Positions 1-5,738 of a stretch of 5,950 nt of DNA are shown here, in pieces. The position numbers and the translations under genes were made by a program. Source of the DNA: Oscillospiraceae bacterium (GTDB lineage: Bacteria; Bacillota_A; Clostridia; Oscillospirales; Oscillospiraceae); assembly GCA_031265965.1 (NCBI GenBank), contig JAISBX010000057.1:1-5950 (forward strand). Reading direction: 5' to 3'. The stretch's first letter is position 1; each line of letters opens with the position of its first letter. Under the pieces are notes generated by a model, which saw nothing but the letters and a program-made list of their open reading frames with translations, did no database searches and was not told where the DNA came from.

Positions 1-1
1 C

Positions 2-30
2 TTGTATTGTTAGATTAAATGCTGTATACT
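2..30 (+). promoter_or_regulatory. Candidate sigma-A promoter for the SDR-hom-lysC operon
   Basis: A -35 box TTGTAT (2-7) is separated by 17 bp from a -10 box TATACT (25-30), which is one base off consensus. Transcription would start near 36-38, leaving a leader of about 50 nt before the SDR start at 89. That is too short for a T-box or riboswitch, and I see no such element. The window begins here, so sites upstream of the -35 box cannot be judged. Confidence 0.6.
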
Positions 31-48
31 CTCTTCATTATTTGTGTG

Positions 49-71
49 CGCGCGGATTTTGCTGCCGCGCG
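49..71 (+). promoter_or_regulatory. GC-rich leader hairpin next to the SDR ribosome-binding site
   Basis: CGCGCGG (49-55) and CCGCGCG (65-71) form a perfect 7-bp stem around a 9-nt loop, in the untranslated leader predicted from the upstream promoter. The 3' arm ends just before the purine-rich Shine-Dalgarno stretch (72-80). The hairpin could influence ribosome access or protect the mRNA 5' end. It has no following T-run, so it is not an intrinsic terminator. Its function is inferred only, and a short stem like this can arise by chance in GC-rich DNA. Confidence 0.3.
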
Positions 72-88
72 GGAGAGGAGAGAGTGTT

Positions 89-1012
89 ATGTCAGGTTGG
101 AAGGGAAAGACGGCGTTTATAACCGGCGGGGCGAGCGGACTCGGACTGTCTATCGCGAAGCAGGCGGCTAAAGAGGGGATGAAGGTCGTTCTGGCGGATC
201 TGCGCCAGTCGGCGCTTGACGAGGCGCTGCCGTGGTTCGAGGTGAACGGGGCTGAGGCCATGGGCGTCTGCTTCAGCGTAACGGATCGCGGCGCGTTCGA
301 GAAAGCGGCCGCGGCGGCCGCGGCGAAATTCGGGAATATCCACCTTCTCTGCAACAACGCGGGCATAGGCTGCGCCGCCGGGCCGCTGTGGGAGAGGTCG
401 TACAAGGACACGGATATGGCGATCGACGTAAATTTGAAGAGCGTGCTAAACGGCATACAGGCCGTTGTGCCGGGAATGATCAGCCACGGCGAGGGCGGGC
501 ATATCGTCAACACGTCGTCGAAGAACGGGCTCCTGCCGCCGGCTACGCTGGGGCTGTACAACCTCACCAAGGGCGCTGTAGTCTCCCTGACGGAGACGCT
601 TGCCGCCGAGCTTCCGGACGGATACGGCGCGAGCGTTTTTTGCCCCGGCCCGTTCAAGACCGATCTGGGCAGGTCGTCGTTCGAAGTGCCGGCGCTGCTC
701 AACGGAGAGGCGCCAGCGGCGCCTCCTCCGCCACCTCCCCCGCCGCCACTGGACTTGGACGACGATTTGGACTTTGAGTCGATGCGCCGCCGGGAACTCG
801 ACGCCGACGTGGCGGGCAAGCTGGTGTTCCGCGGCATAAAACGCGGAGATTTGTACATTATAACGCACTCCGAATTCTACGAGGGCGTAAAAGCGCGCTA
901 CGACGCCGTGCTCCGCGCCTTTCCGAAGACGCCCCCGAACGAGGCCTTCAAGCGCACCGCGTCTTTTCTGGTGTACAACCCGGTATTCGCAAGACAGAGG
1001 GAATACATATAG
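89..1012 (+). CDS. SDR family NAD(P)-dependent oxidoreductase with a polyproline insert
   Basis: This 307-residue protein is a classical short-chain dehydrogenase/reductase, predicted to be cytoplasmic. The Rossmann motif TGGASGLG is at residues 12-19. Asp37 at the end of beta-2 favours NAD(H). NNAG is at 89-92, and the catalytic residues are Asn115, Ser144, Tyr157 and Lys161 (YNLTK). PG follows at 186-187. The ATG at 89 was chosen because AGGAG at 76-80 lies 8 nt upstream. An in-frame GTG at 44 lies close to the predicted transcription start and has no such site. The protein is longer than the usual ~250 residues. Residues 212-220 are nine consecutive prolines followed by a Leu/Asp-rich stretch (221-229), in the region that normally forms the substrate loop. 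A seven-alanine run occupies 73-79. The C-terminal part (about 240-280) resembles SDRs with a conserved THxEF segment. The substrate is unknown. It lies 24 bp before hom, probably in the same operon, although no pathway link is evident. Confidence 0.93.
   Translation: MSGWKGKTAFITGGASGLGLSIAKQAAKEGMKVVLADLRQSALDEALPWFEVNGAEAMGVCFSVTDRGAFEKAAAAAAAKFGNIHLLCNNAGIGCAAGPLWERSYKDTDMAIDVNLKSVLNGIQAVVPGMISHGEGGHIVNTSSKNGLLPPATLGLYNLTKGAVVSLTETLAAELPDGYGASVFCPGPFKTDLGRSSFEVPALLNGEAPAAPPPPPPPPPLDLDDDLDFESMRRRELDADVAGKLVFRGIKRGDLYIITHSEFYEGVKARYDAVLRAFPKTPPNEAFKRTASFLVYNPVFARQREYI
703..730 (+). repeat. Strong inverted repeat inside the SDR gene at the edge of the polyproline tract
   Basis: GAGGCGCC (707-714) and GGCGCCTC (718-725) are perfect 8-bp complements around the loop AGC. 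Past one bulged C (726), CGGA (703-706) pairs with TCCG (727-730), giving 12 GC-rich pairs in total. The 3' arm contains the first proline codons of the nine-proline run (722-748). No T-run follows, so it is not a standard terminator. It may pause ribosomes or reflect how the insert arose; both are inference. Confidence 0.5.
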
Positions 1013-1036
1013 AGCTCGGTTGGGGGAAGTAAGGAT

Positions 1037-2248
1037 ATGATAAGTATTGCCGTACTCGGCTTCGGGGTCGTGGGGTCGGGGGTCGCCGAGTTGATAGAGA
1101 CAAACGCGGCGCGGATCGCCCGGGGCGCTAACGACGGGGTGCGCGTCAAGTATATCGTCGATATACGCGATTTCCCTGACAGCGCGTACGGCGGGCTGCT
1201 TATAAAGGATTTCTCGGTCGTCGAGCGTGACCCCGAGGTCACTATCGTCGTGGAGACGATCGGAGGCGCCGGGGTCGCGCTCGACTTCACGCGGCGGTGT
1301 CTGCGCGCGGGCAAGAGCGTCGTGACGTCGAACAAGGAGCTCGTGGCGTCGCACGGGTACGAGCTGCTTACGATTGCGCGCGAGATGAACGTCAACTACC
1401 TGTTTGAGGCGAGCGTGGGAGGCGGCATACCCATCCTGCGGCCGATAACGCAGTGCCTCGCCGCCAACGAGATAAGCGAGATATTCGGCATTTTGAACGG
1501 GACTACAAATTACGTGCTCACGAGAATGATAAAGGAAGGCGAATCGCAGGGCTACGCGCTTCGTCAGGCCAGCGAGAAGGGGTACGCTGAGTCGAATCCG
1601 TCCGACGACATCGACGGACACGACGCGTGCCGCAAGATATGTATATTGGCGGCGCTCTGCTTCGGACGCCATGTCTACCCCGAGTATGTCAGCACGGAGG
1701 GAATAGGCGGAGTGTCGCTCGACGACGCGGGCTACGCCGGGCGCATAGGCTACAAGATAAAGCTGCTGGGGCGGGCGTTTCTGGCGCCGGACAACAAGAT
1801 AGCCGCGTACGTGGCGCCCCACCTCATATCCGAGGACAAGCTGCTGTCGAACGTGGACGGCGTTATGAACGGAATAATCGTGCGTGGCAACGCCATAGGC
1901 GAGGTGTTGTTCTACGGCGCGGGCGCGGGCAAGCTCCCCACGGCGAGCGCCATCGTCGCCGATGTGATAGACGCGGCTAAACACAAAAGCGCCAGAAAAC
2001 TCATAGGATGGGAGGCAGGCTCACCGGACGGTATGTACGACATCGAGCTGATGGAGACGCCGTGGTACGTCAGGACCTCCGCCTCGCGCGAGGACGTCAC
2101 GCGCGCTTTCGGCTTAAGGGAAGTGACCGTGATAAGCGCTCCGGGCAGCGCCGAGACCGCGTTCACCACACCGGCGATGAGCGGCAGGACCATAGCGTCG
2201 AAGATGAAGAGTCTGGCGGTACTGTCTCAATATAGAATCATCAATTGA
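1037..2248 (+). CDS. hom: Homoserine dehydrogenase
   Basis: This 403-residue cytoplasmic enzyme reduces aspartate 4-semialdehyde to homoserine, the branch towards threonine and methionine. The nucleotide-binding motif GFGVVG is at residues 8-13. SNKE with Lys100 and the family signature LNGTTNYV (153-160) follow. The segment at 185-200 carries Glu185, Asp190, Asp191, Asp196 and Lys200, which line up residue for residue with the yeast enzyme's Glu208, Asp219 and Lys223. GAGAG (295-299) precedes the final helices. The last ~65 residues look like a reduced ACT-type regulatory domain, so feedback control by threonine is plausible but unproven. The protein is somewhat shorter than typical ~430-residue versions. 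The start ATG is preceded by a purine-rich stretch (1022-1035) containing GGGGGAAG and AAGGA. It sits 24 bp after the SDR and 21 bp before lysC, so it is very likely co-transcribed with lysC. Confidence 0.96.
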   Translation: MISIAVLGFGVVGSGVAELIETNAARIARGANDGVRVKYIVDIRDFPDSAYGGLLIKDFSVVERDPEVTIVVETIGGAGVALDFTRRCLRAGKSVVTSNKELVASHGYELLTIAREMNVNYLFEASVGGGIPILRPITQCLAANEISEIFGILNGTTNYVLTRMIKEGESQGYALRQASEKGYAESNPSDDIDGHDACRKICILAALCFGRHVYPEYVSTEGIGGVSLDDAGYAGRIGYKIKLLGRAFLAPDNKIAAYVAPHLISEDKLLSNVDGVMNGIIVRGNAIGEVLFYGAGAGKLPTASAIVADVIDAAKHKSARKLIGWEAGSPDGMYDIELMETPWYVRTSASREDVTRAFGLREVTVISAPGSAETAFTTPAMSGRTIASKMKSLAVLSQYRIIN

Positions 2249-2269
2249 AAATGAAAAGGCAAGGTTTTT

Positions 2270-3475
2270 ATGGCGTTTATTGTGCAAAAATTCGGGGGAA
2301 GCTCCGTAGCGGACGCGGATAGGATACGGCGCGTCGCGGGTATCATCGCCGATACATATATCGACGGCAACGACGTTGTGGCAGTGCTCTCCGCGCAGGG
2401 GGACACGACGGACGACCTCATAAAAAAGGCGGCGGAGATAAACGCGTCTCCGTCACGGCGCGAGATGGATATGCTGCTGTCTACCGGAGAGCAGATTTCA
2501 ATAGCGCTCATGGCGATGGCTCTGGAGAAGATGGGGCTGCCCGTCGTGTCGCTCACGGGATGGCAGTTAGGTCTGCGCACCGACACGGACTACGGGAGCG
2601 CGCGCATAAAAAAAATCGACGGCGCCAGAATAAGAGCGGAGCTCGACAGGCGCAGGATCGTGCTCGCTGCGGGTTTTCAGGGCATAAACAAGTACGACGA
2701 CATAACGACGCTCGGGCGCGGCGGCTCGGACACGACAGCCGTTGCGATAGCGGCCGAACTGGGCGCCGAGCTGTGCCAGATATTCACCGACGTCGAGGGC
2801 GTGTACACGTGCGATCCGCGAAAGGTAAAAAACGCGCGCAAGCTCGAGGAGATAACATACGACGAGATGCTCGAATTGGCGTCACTGGGGGCGCAGGTGC
2901 TGCACAACCGGTCAGTCGAGATGGCAAAGCGGTACGGCGTCAATTTAGAGGTCCTGTCCAGCTTCGTCAGAAAGCCCGGCACAAGGGTCAGGGAGGTTGT
3001 TAATAAAGTGGAACAAACAAAGATAAGCGGCATAGCGAAAGACACGAACGTCGCGCGCATAGCGCTGCTCGGGTTGAGCGACACTCCGGGCGTGGCGTTC
3101 AAGGTGTTCAGAGTGCTGGCAAAGGCGAAAATCAACGTCGATATAATACTCCAATCGATAGGGCGCGACAACACGAAAGACATCAGCTTCACCATCACGC
3201 GCGGCGACATGGAGGCGGCGCGCGACGCGCTTGTGGAAAATCGCGCCTCCATCGGCTTCACGGATATCAGCGTCTCCGACGCCGTGGCGAAGGTGAGCAT
3301 AGTAGGCGCCGGCATGATGTCGTCGTCCGGCATAGCGGCCCTGATGTTCGAGGCTCTGTACGACGCAAAGGTGAACATAAGCATGATCTCCACAAGCGAG
3401 ATCAAGGTCTCGGTTCTAGTAGACGAAAACGACGCCGACCGCGCCATGCAGTTCATACACGATAAGTTTTTTTGA
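2270..3475 (+). CDS. lysC: Aspartate kinase (aspartokinase), with two C-terminal ACT domains
   Basis: This 401-residue enzyme phosphorylates aspartate to 4-aspartyl phosphate, the committed first step to lysine, threonine and methionine. The kinase domain covers about residues 1-240. Its signature KFGGSS is at 7-12, STGEQ at 71-75, GRGGSDTTA at 149-157 and TDVEGVYTCDPR at 173-184. Two ACT domains follow, at about 263-335 (GLSDTPGVAFKVF) and 340-401 (SIVGAGMMSSSGIA), which normally bind the feedback inhibitor. The length and architecture match monofunctional clostridial and Bacillus aspartokinases. The ATG at 2270 has AAGGCAAGG upstream (2256-2264). A possible internal start at codon 247 is listed separately. 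No asd or dap gene lies nearby. The gene ends in a run of seven T's (3467-3473) overlapping the stop. It finishes 3 bp from the convergent tRNA-Arg, with no separate terminator visible. Confidence 0.97.
   Translation: MAFIVQKFGGSSVADADRIRRVAGIIADTYIDGNDVVAVLSAQGDTTDDLIKKAAEINASPSRREMDMLLSTGEQISIALMAMALEKMGLPVVSLTGWQLGLRTDTDYGSARIKKIDGARIRAELDRRRIVLAAGFQGINKYDDITTLGRGGSDTTAVAIAAELGAELCQIFTDVEGVYTCDPRKVKNARKLEEITYDEMLELASLGAQVLHNRSVEMAKRYGVNLEVLSSFVRKPGTRVREVVNKVEQTKISGIAKDTNVARIALLGLSDTPGVAFKVFRVLAKAKINVDIILQSIGRDNTKDISFTITRGDMEAARDALVENRASIGFTDISVSDAVAKVSIVGAGMMSSSGIAALMFEALYDAKVNISMISTSEIKVSVLVDENDADRAMQFIHDKFF
2990..3010 (+). promoter_or_regulatory. Putative internal ribosome-binding site and GTG start for a lysC regulatory (beta) subunit
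   Basis: Inside lysC, GGGAGGT (2991-2997), which contains a perfect GGAGG core, lies 11 nt before an in-frame GTG at 3008, codon 247. Starting there would give a 155-residue protein consisting of just the two ACT domains. Bacillus subtilis aspartokinase II makes such a beta subunit from an internal in-frame start at about codon 246 of a 408-codon gene, so the placement is strikingly similar. Against it, the spacing is slightly long, the start is GTG rather than ATG, and the codons AGG GAG GTT simply encode Arg-Glu-Val, so the motif could be incidental. Confidence 0.4.
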
Positions 3476-3478
3476 TGG

Positions 3479-3554
3479 TGGCGCGCCTGGCGAGATTCGA
3501 ACTCACGACCCCCCGCTTAGGAGGCGGGTGCTCTATCCACTGAGCTACAGGCGC
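3479..3554 (-). tRNA. tRNA-Arg (anticodon CCU)
   Basis: On the minus strand the gene folds fully. The acceptor stem GCGCCTG pairs with CAGGCGC, the D arm is GCTC/GAGC, and the anticodon stem is CCCGC/GCGGG. The loop CTCCTAA carries anticodon CCT, and the T arm is GTGAG/CTCGC around TTCGAAT. The discriminator base is G (position 3482), and CCA is encoded at 3481-3479. It reads AGG arginine codons, which are used in the surrounding genes. It has its own promoter about 20 bp upstream. Its 3' end lies 3 bp from the lysC stop on the opposite strand. The sequence just downstream in its reading direction is an A-run, not a T-run, so no intrinsic terminator is visible and the primary transcript probably extends antisense into lysC before processing. 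Confidence 0.97.
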
Positions 3555-3573
3555 ACGCGTATTTACGAAGCGT

Positions 3574-3602
3574 ATTCTACCTCATAGCGGCGCGTGTGTC
3601 AA
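3574..3602 (-). promoter_or_regulatory. Sigma-A promoter for tRNA-Arg
   Basis: Reading the minus strand, a perfect -35 box TTGACA (3602-3597) is followed after exactly 17 bp by TAGAAT (3579-3574), one base off the -10 consensus. Transcription would begin near 3567, about a dozen bases before the mature tRNA 5' end at 3554. A GCGTATT direct repeat (plus-strand 3557-3563 and 3570-3576) overlaps the -10 box and leader; I attach no function to it. Confidence 0.8.
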
Positions 3603-3630
3603 GGCACCGAAAACCTGCCATTTTTATTAT

Positions 3631-3659
3631 TTGACAACTACGATTTTACGTGTTATCAT
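3631..3659 (+). promoter_or_regulatory. Sigma-A promoter for the MFS transporter gene
   Basis: A perfect -35 box TTGACA (3631-3636) is followed after 17 bp by TATCAT (3654-3659), one base off the -10 consensus. The AT-only stretch 3621-3630 directly upstream resembles an UP element. The predicted start near 3666 gives a leader of about 27 nt to the ATG at 3693. The promoter diverges from the tRNA-Arg promoter, with 28 bp between the two -35 boxes. I see no obvious operator. Confidence 0.8.
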
Positions 3660-3692
3660 GCACTGTAAATTTAGAACATAGGAGTTGCCGAT

Positions 3693-4943
3693 ATGAAAAA
3701 GACTTCACCGCTGCCGTCCATCATCGGATGCCTCGTTATCCAGCTATGCGTTGGGATACTGTATCTGTGGAGCGTGTTCCGCAAAGACTTCCCGGCGGTA
3801 TACGCCCTCGCCGGCGACTCGACGATACCCGGCATGATAACGTCGTATATGCTGTTTTCGTTCGTCATAGGCAACTTCATCGGAGGCTTTGTAAACGACA
3901 AAAAGGGTCCAAAGTTCACGGCTGTAATCGGCGTGGTCATGTTCGCGGCCGGCGTCGGGGCGACAGGGCTGCTCAACAGGGACAGCGTGGGGCTCATCGT
4001 GCTCACATACTGCGTGATAGGCGGCCTGGGCTCCGGCATAGCCTATGGCGCGTGCATAAGCTGCGTGCAGAAGTGGCTCCCCCACAGGCGCGGGCTCGCC
4101 TCTGGGCTCGCGGTGTCGGCGTTCGGCTTCTCCACCGTCGTGTTCGCGCCCGTCGCGAACCGCCTTATCGACGCGTTCCGCGATGCGGGCTCCGGCATAG
4201 CGAACTTTAGCCCCGTGTTCTTCATTCTGGCGGGGGTGTTCTTCGCGTTGGGGATCGCCGCCTGCTTTTTTGTCCGTCTGCCGGACAAAAAATACTTAGG
4301 CTCGCTCCCCAAGCCGGCTTCAAACGCCAAAATAGTGTCGTCCACGCGCGATTACACCCTCGCGCAGGCCGCCGGTACGGCGCCGTTCTGGCTCATCTTC
4401 CTGTACATATTCTTCATAAACGGCACTTGGAACCTCACATCGCCCCTCATTGCCACTCTGGGCGAAAACGAGCGCGGGCTGTCTAATGCGCTCGCCGTCT
4501 TCGCCGTATCGTTCACAGGCGTCACAAATTCGGCCGGCCGGCTCATTATGGCGGCTGTCTCCGACAGGATAGGGCGCGTCGCGGCGTCGCTGATCCTCTG
4601 CGGCGTCACGCTCGTGGGCGCGATATTCATGACGTTTATAGCCGGGATCCCCTATATTGTCACCGTGGCCGTGATAGCATTTGCCTACGGCGGGCCCTCG
4701 GCTATCAACGCCGCCGTCAGCACGGACTTCTTCGGGCCGAAAAACTCCGGCACAAACTACGGCGTCGTCATGATGGGCCTCGGCGTGTCCTCCGTGTTCT
4801 TCAATATGATCTCTAACACGGTGCTAAAGCGCAACCCCATACCCACGTTTATAATGGGCGGCGTTACCGCCGTGCTCGCGGCCGTATGCATGCTCGTGAT
4901 CAGCCGCTACCTCGCAAAAATAAAGCGCGGCGAAAAGCTGTAG
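3693..4943 (+). CDS. MFS transporter, oxalate/formate antiporter (OFA) family
   Basis: This 416-residue inner-membrane protein has about twelve hydrophobic helices: roughly residues 9-29, 48-68, 75-95, 100-120, 135-155, 172-194, 228-248, 262-284, 296-318, 321-340, 355-375 and 384-404. OFA-family hallmarks are QLCVGILYLWSVF (17-29) in helix 1, the GGLGSGIAYG stretch (110-119), KWLPHRRGLASGLA (127-140) and the MFS loop SDRIGR (290-295). The family carries small carboxylates such as oxalate, formate or pyruvate, but the substrate here is unknown. Arg283 near the end of helix 8 is a candidate for the substrate-binding arginine of OxlT. The position matching the OxlT helix-11 lysine appears to be Leu363, so oxalate transport is doubtful. 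The ATG has TAGGAG at 3679-3684, 8 nt upstream. The gene is monocistronic with its own promoter, and its stop is 5 bp from the convergent HAD gene. No oxalate or formate metabolism gene is nearby. Confidence 0.92.
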   Translation: MKKTSPLPSIIGCLVIQLCVGILYLWSVFRKDFPAVYALAGDSTIPGMITSYMLFSFVIGNFIGGFVNDKKGPKFTAVIGVVMFAAGVGATGLLNRDSVGLIVLTYCVIGGLGSGIAYGACISCVQKWLPHRRGLASGLAVSAFGFSTVVFAPVANRLIDAFRDAGSGIANFSPVFFILAGVFFALGIAACFFVRLPDKKYLGSLPKPASNAKIVSSTRDYTLAQAAGTAPFWLIFLYIFFINGTWNLTSPLIATLGENERGLSNALAVFAVSFTGVTNSAGRLIMAAVSDRIGRVAASLILCGVTLVGAIFMTFIAGIPYIVTVAVIAFAYGGPSAINAAVSTDFFGPKNSGTNYGVVMMGLGVSSVFFNMISNTVLKRNPIPTFIMGGVTAVLAAVCMLVISRYLAKIKRGEKL

Positions 4944-4948
4944 GGCAC

Positions 4949-5734
4949 CTATCGCAGCAGATCCGCTATGGAATCCACCGTGACGCTCGCCGTTATGCCG
5001 GACTCCGCGTACATCTCGCGCGTCGTCTCGCCGGAGAACACTAGGACTGACATCGCGCCGCAGTTGGCGGCGAGCTGGATGTCCGTATACAGCCTGTCGC
5101 CCAGTATCACAATATCGTCAAAATTGCCGTCCGCAGCGACGGTCTCCGCCAATATCGATGGGTTAGGCTTGCCAAATGTCGCGAGCGGCATCTTGCCCGT
5201 CGTGAGCCTGATGAGCTCCATGAAGCTGCCGACGTCCGGTATGGAGTACCCTAGCTCCGTCGGGCAGACTATGTCGATGTGCGTCGCGTAGTACGGGACG
5301 CCCTCGTGCAGCAGCCGCGTTATATTCTGGAATTTCTCATACGTGACGGTCTTGTCGAACGCGAGCAGGACGGCCTGCGGGCGCGCTTCTTCAAAACGCA
5401 GCCCGAGCCGCGCCAGATACCGCCCCACCTCGGGCATGGCCGCCCAATACACGCTCTCGTAGCCGAGGGACTTGAAGCTGCGCGCGCAAGCGTCGAGGGG
5501 CGTTATCACGCGTATACGCTCCGCGTCGAGCCCGTAGGAGCGCAGCTGCCGGGTACACATATCCGGCGTCTTCGACGTGTTGTTCGTCAAGATGTACACC
5601 TCGCGCCCGCCGAGAAGCAGCGCGTTTATGAACTCGGCCGCGCCGTCTATCAGCTTAGGGCCGAGCGCTATTGTGCCGTCTATGTCGAATATGAACTTTT
5701 TTTTGCCCGCGAATCTCTCAAACATATCTCCCAC
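4949..5734 (-). CDS. HAD-IIA family hydrolase (NagD/AraL-like sugar- or polyol-phosphate phosphatase)
   Basis: This 261-residue cytoplasmic phosphatase has all four HAD motifs. Motif I is DIDGT at 17-21, with nucleophile Asp17 and acid/base Asp19. Motif II is LTNN (49-52), motif III is the lysine of GKPNP (Lys189), and motif IV is GDRLYTDI (212-219) with Asp213 and Asp218. The long cap between motifs II and III is the type C2 cap of the NagD/AraL/PGP group, which dephosphorylates small sugar, polyol or glycolate phosphates. The chosen start is GTG at 5734, because GGAGGTG (minus strand, 5748-5742) sits 8-9 nt upstream. The ATG three codons further in (5725) would be 18 nt from it. The gene starts 4 bp after the stop of an AraM-like dehydrogenase, and its ribosome-binding site lies in the end of that gene, so they are probably co-transcribed and translationally coupled. 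The context suggests a glycerol-phosphate-type substrate, but this is inference. Confidence 0.93.
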   Translation of the reverse strand: MGDMFERFAGKKKFIFDIDGTIALGPKLIDGAAEFINALLLGGREVYILTNNTSKTPDMCTRQLRSYGLDAERIRVITPLDACARSFKSLGYESVYWAAMPEVGRYLARLGLRFEEARPQAVLLAFDKTVTYEKFQNITRLLHEGVPYYATHIDIVCPTELGYSIPDVGSFMELIRLTTGKMPLATFGKPNPSILAETVAADGNFDDIVILGDRLYTDIQLAANCGAMSVLVFSGETTREMYAESGITASVTVDSIADLLR

Positions 5735-5738
5735 TGCG

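Noticed and set aside
44..88. GTG at 44 as an alternative SDR start, adding 15 residues
   Set aside because: It lies within about 10 nt of the predicted transcription start, has no Shine-Dalgarno, and its frame runs through the leader hairpin. The ATG at 89 has AGGAG at good spacing and begins directly at the Rossmann fold.
10..858. 282-codon minus-strand open frame with a poly-glycine run, opposite the SDR
   Set aside because: The poly-glycine is simply the complement of the proline codons, the composition is low-complexity, and the plus-strand gene is certain.
1227..1242. GTGACC/GGTCAC 6-bp inverted repeat in hom
   Set aside because: It is short, inside a conserved coding region, and expected by chance at this length.
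446..1984. Long open frame of 512 codons on the minus strand, antisense to the SDR and hom genes
   Set aside because: It is Arg/Val-rich without a recognisable domain, has no ribosome-binding site that I can see, and spans two genes with full catalytic motifs on the other strand. Biased third positions in GC-rich DNA produce such shadows.
2245..2273. Possible internal promoter before lysC (TTGAAA at 2245-2250)
   Set aside because: No acceptable -10 box lies 16-18 bp downstream; the region is fully explained by the hom stop and the lysC ribosome-binding site.
2608..2615. Run of eight A's in lysC as a programmed slippage site
   Set aside because: It encodes an Ile-Lys-Lys-Ile segment expected for the family, lies mid-kinase domain, and no useful alternative frame or stimulatory structure was seen.
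3467..3473. T-run at the end of lysC as an intrinsic terminator
   Set aside because: I see no GC-rich hairpin immediately upstream; the T's are the two Phe codons plus the first base of the stop.
5697..5704. A AAA AAG slippery run near the start of the HAD gene
   Set aside because: A shift in either direction soon reaches a stop before the phosphatase motifs are complete, so no meaningful product would result; the lysines are ordinary N-terminal residues.
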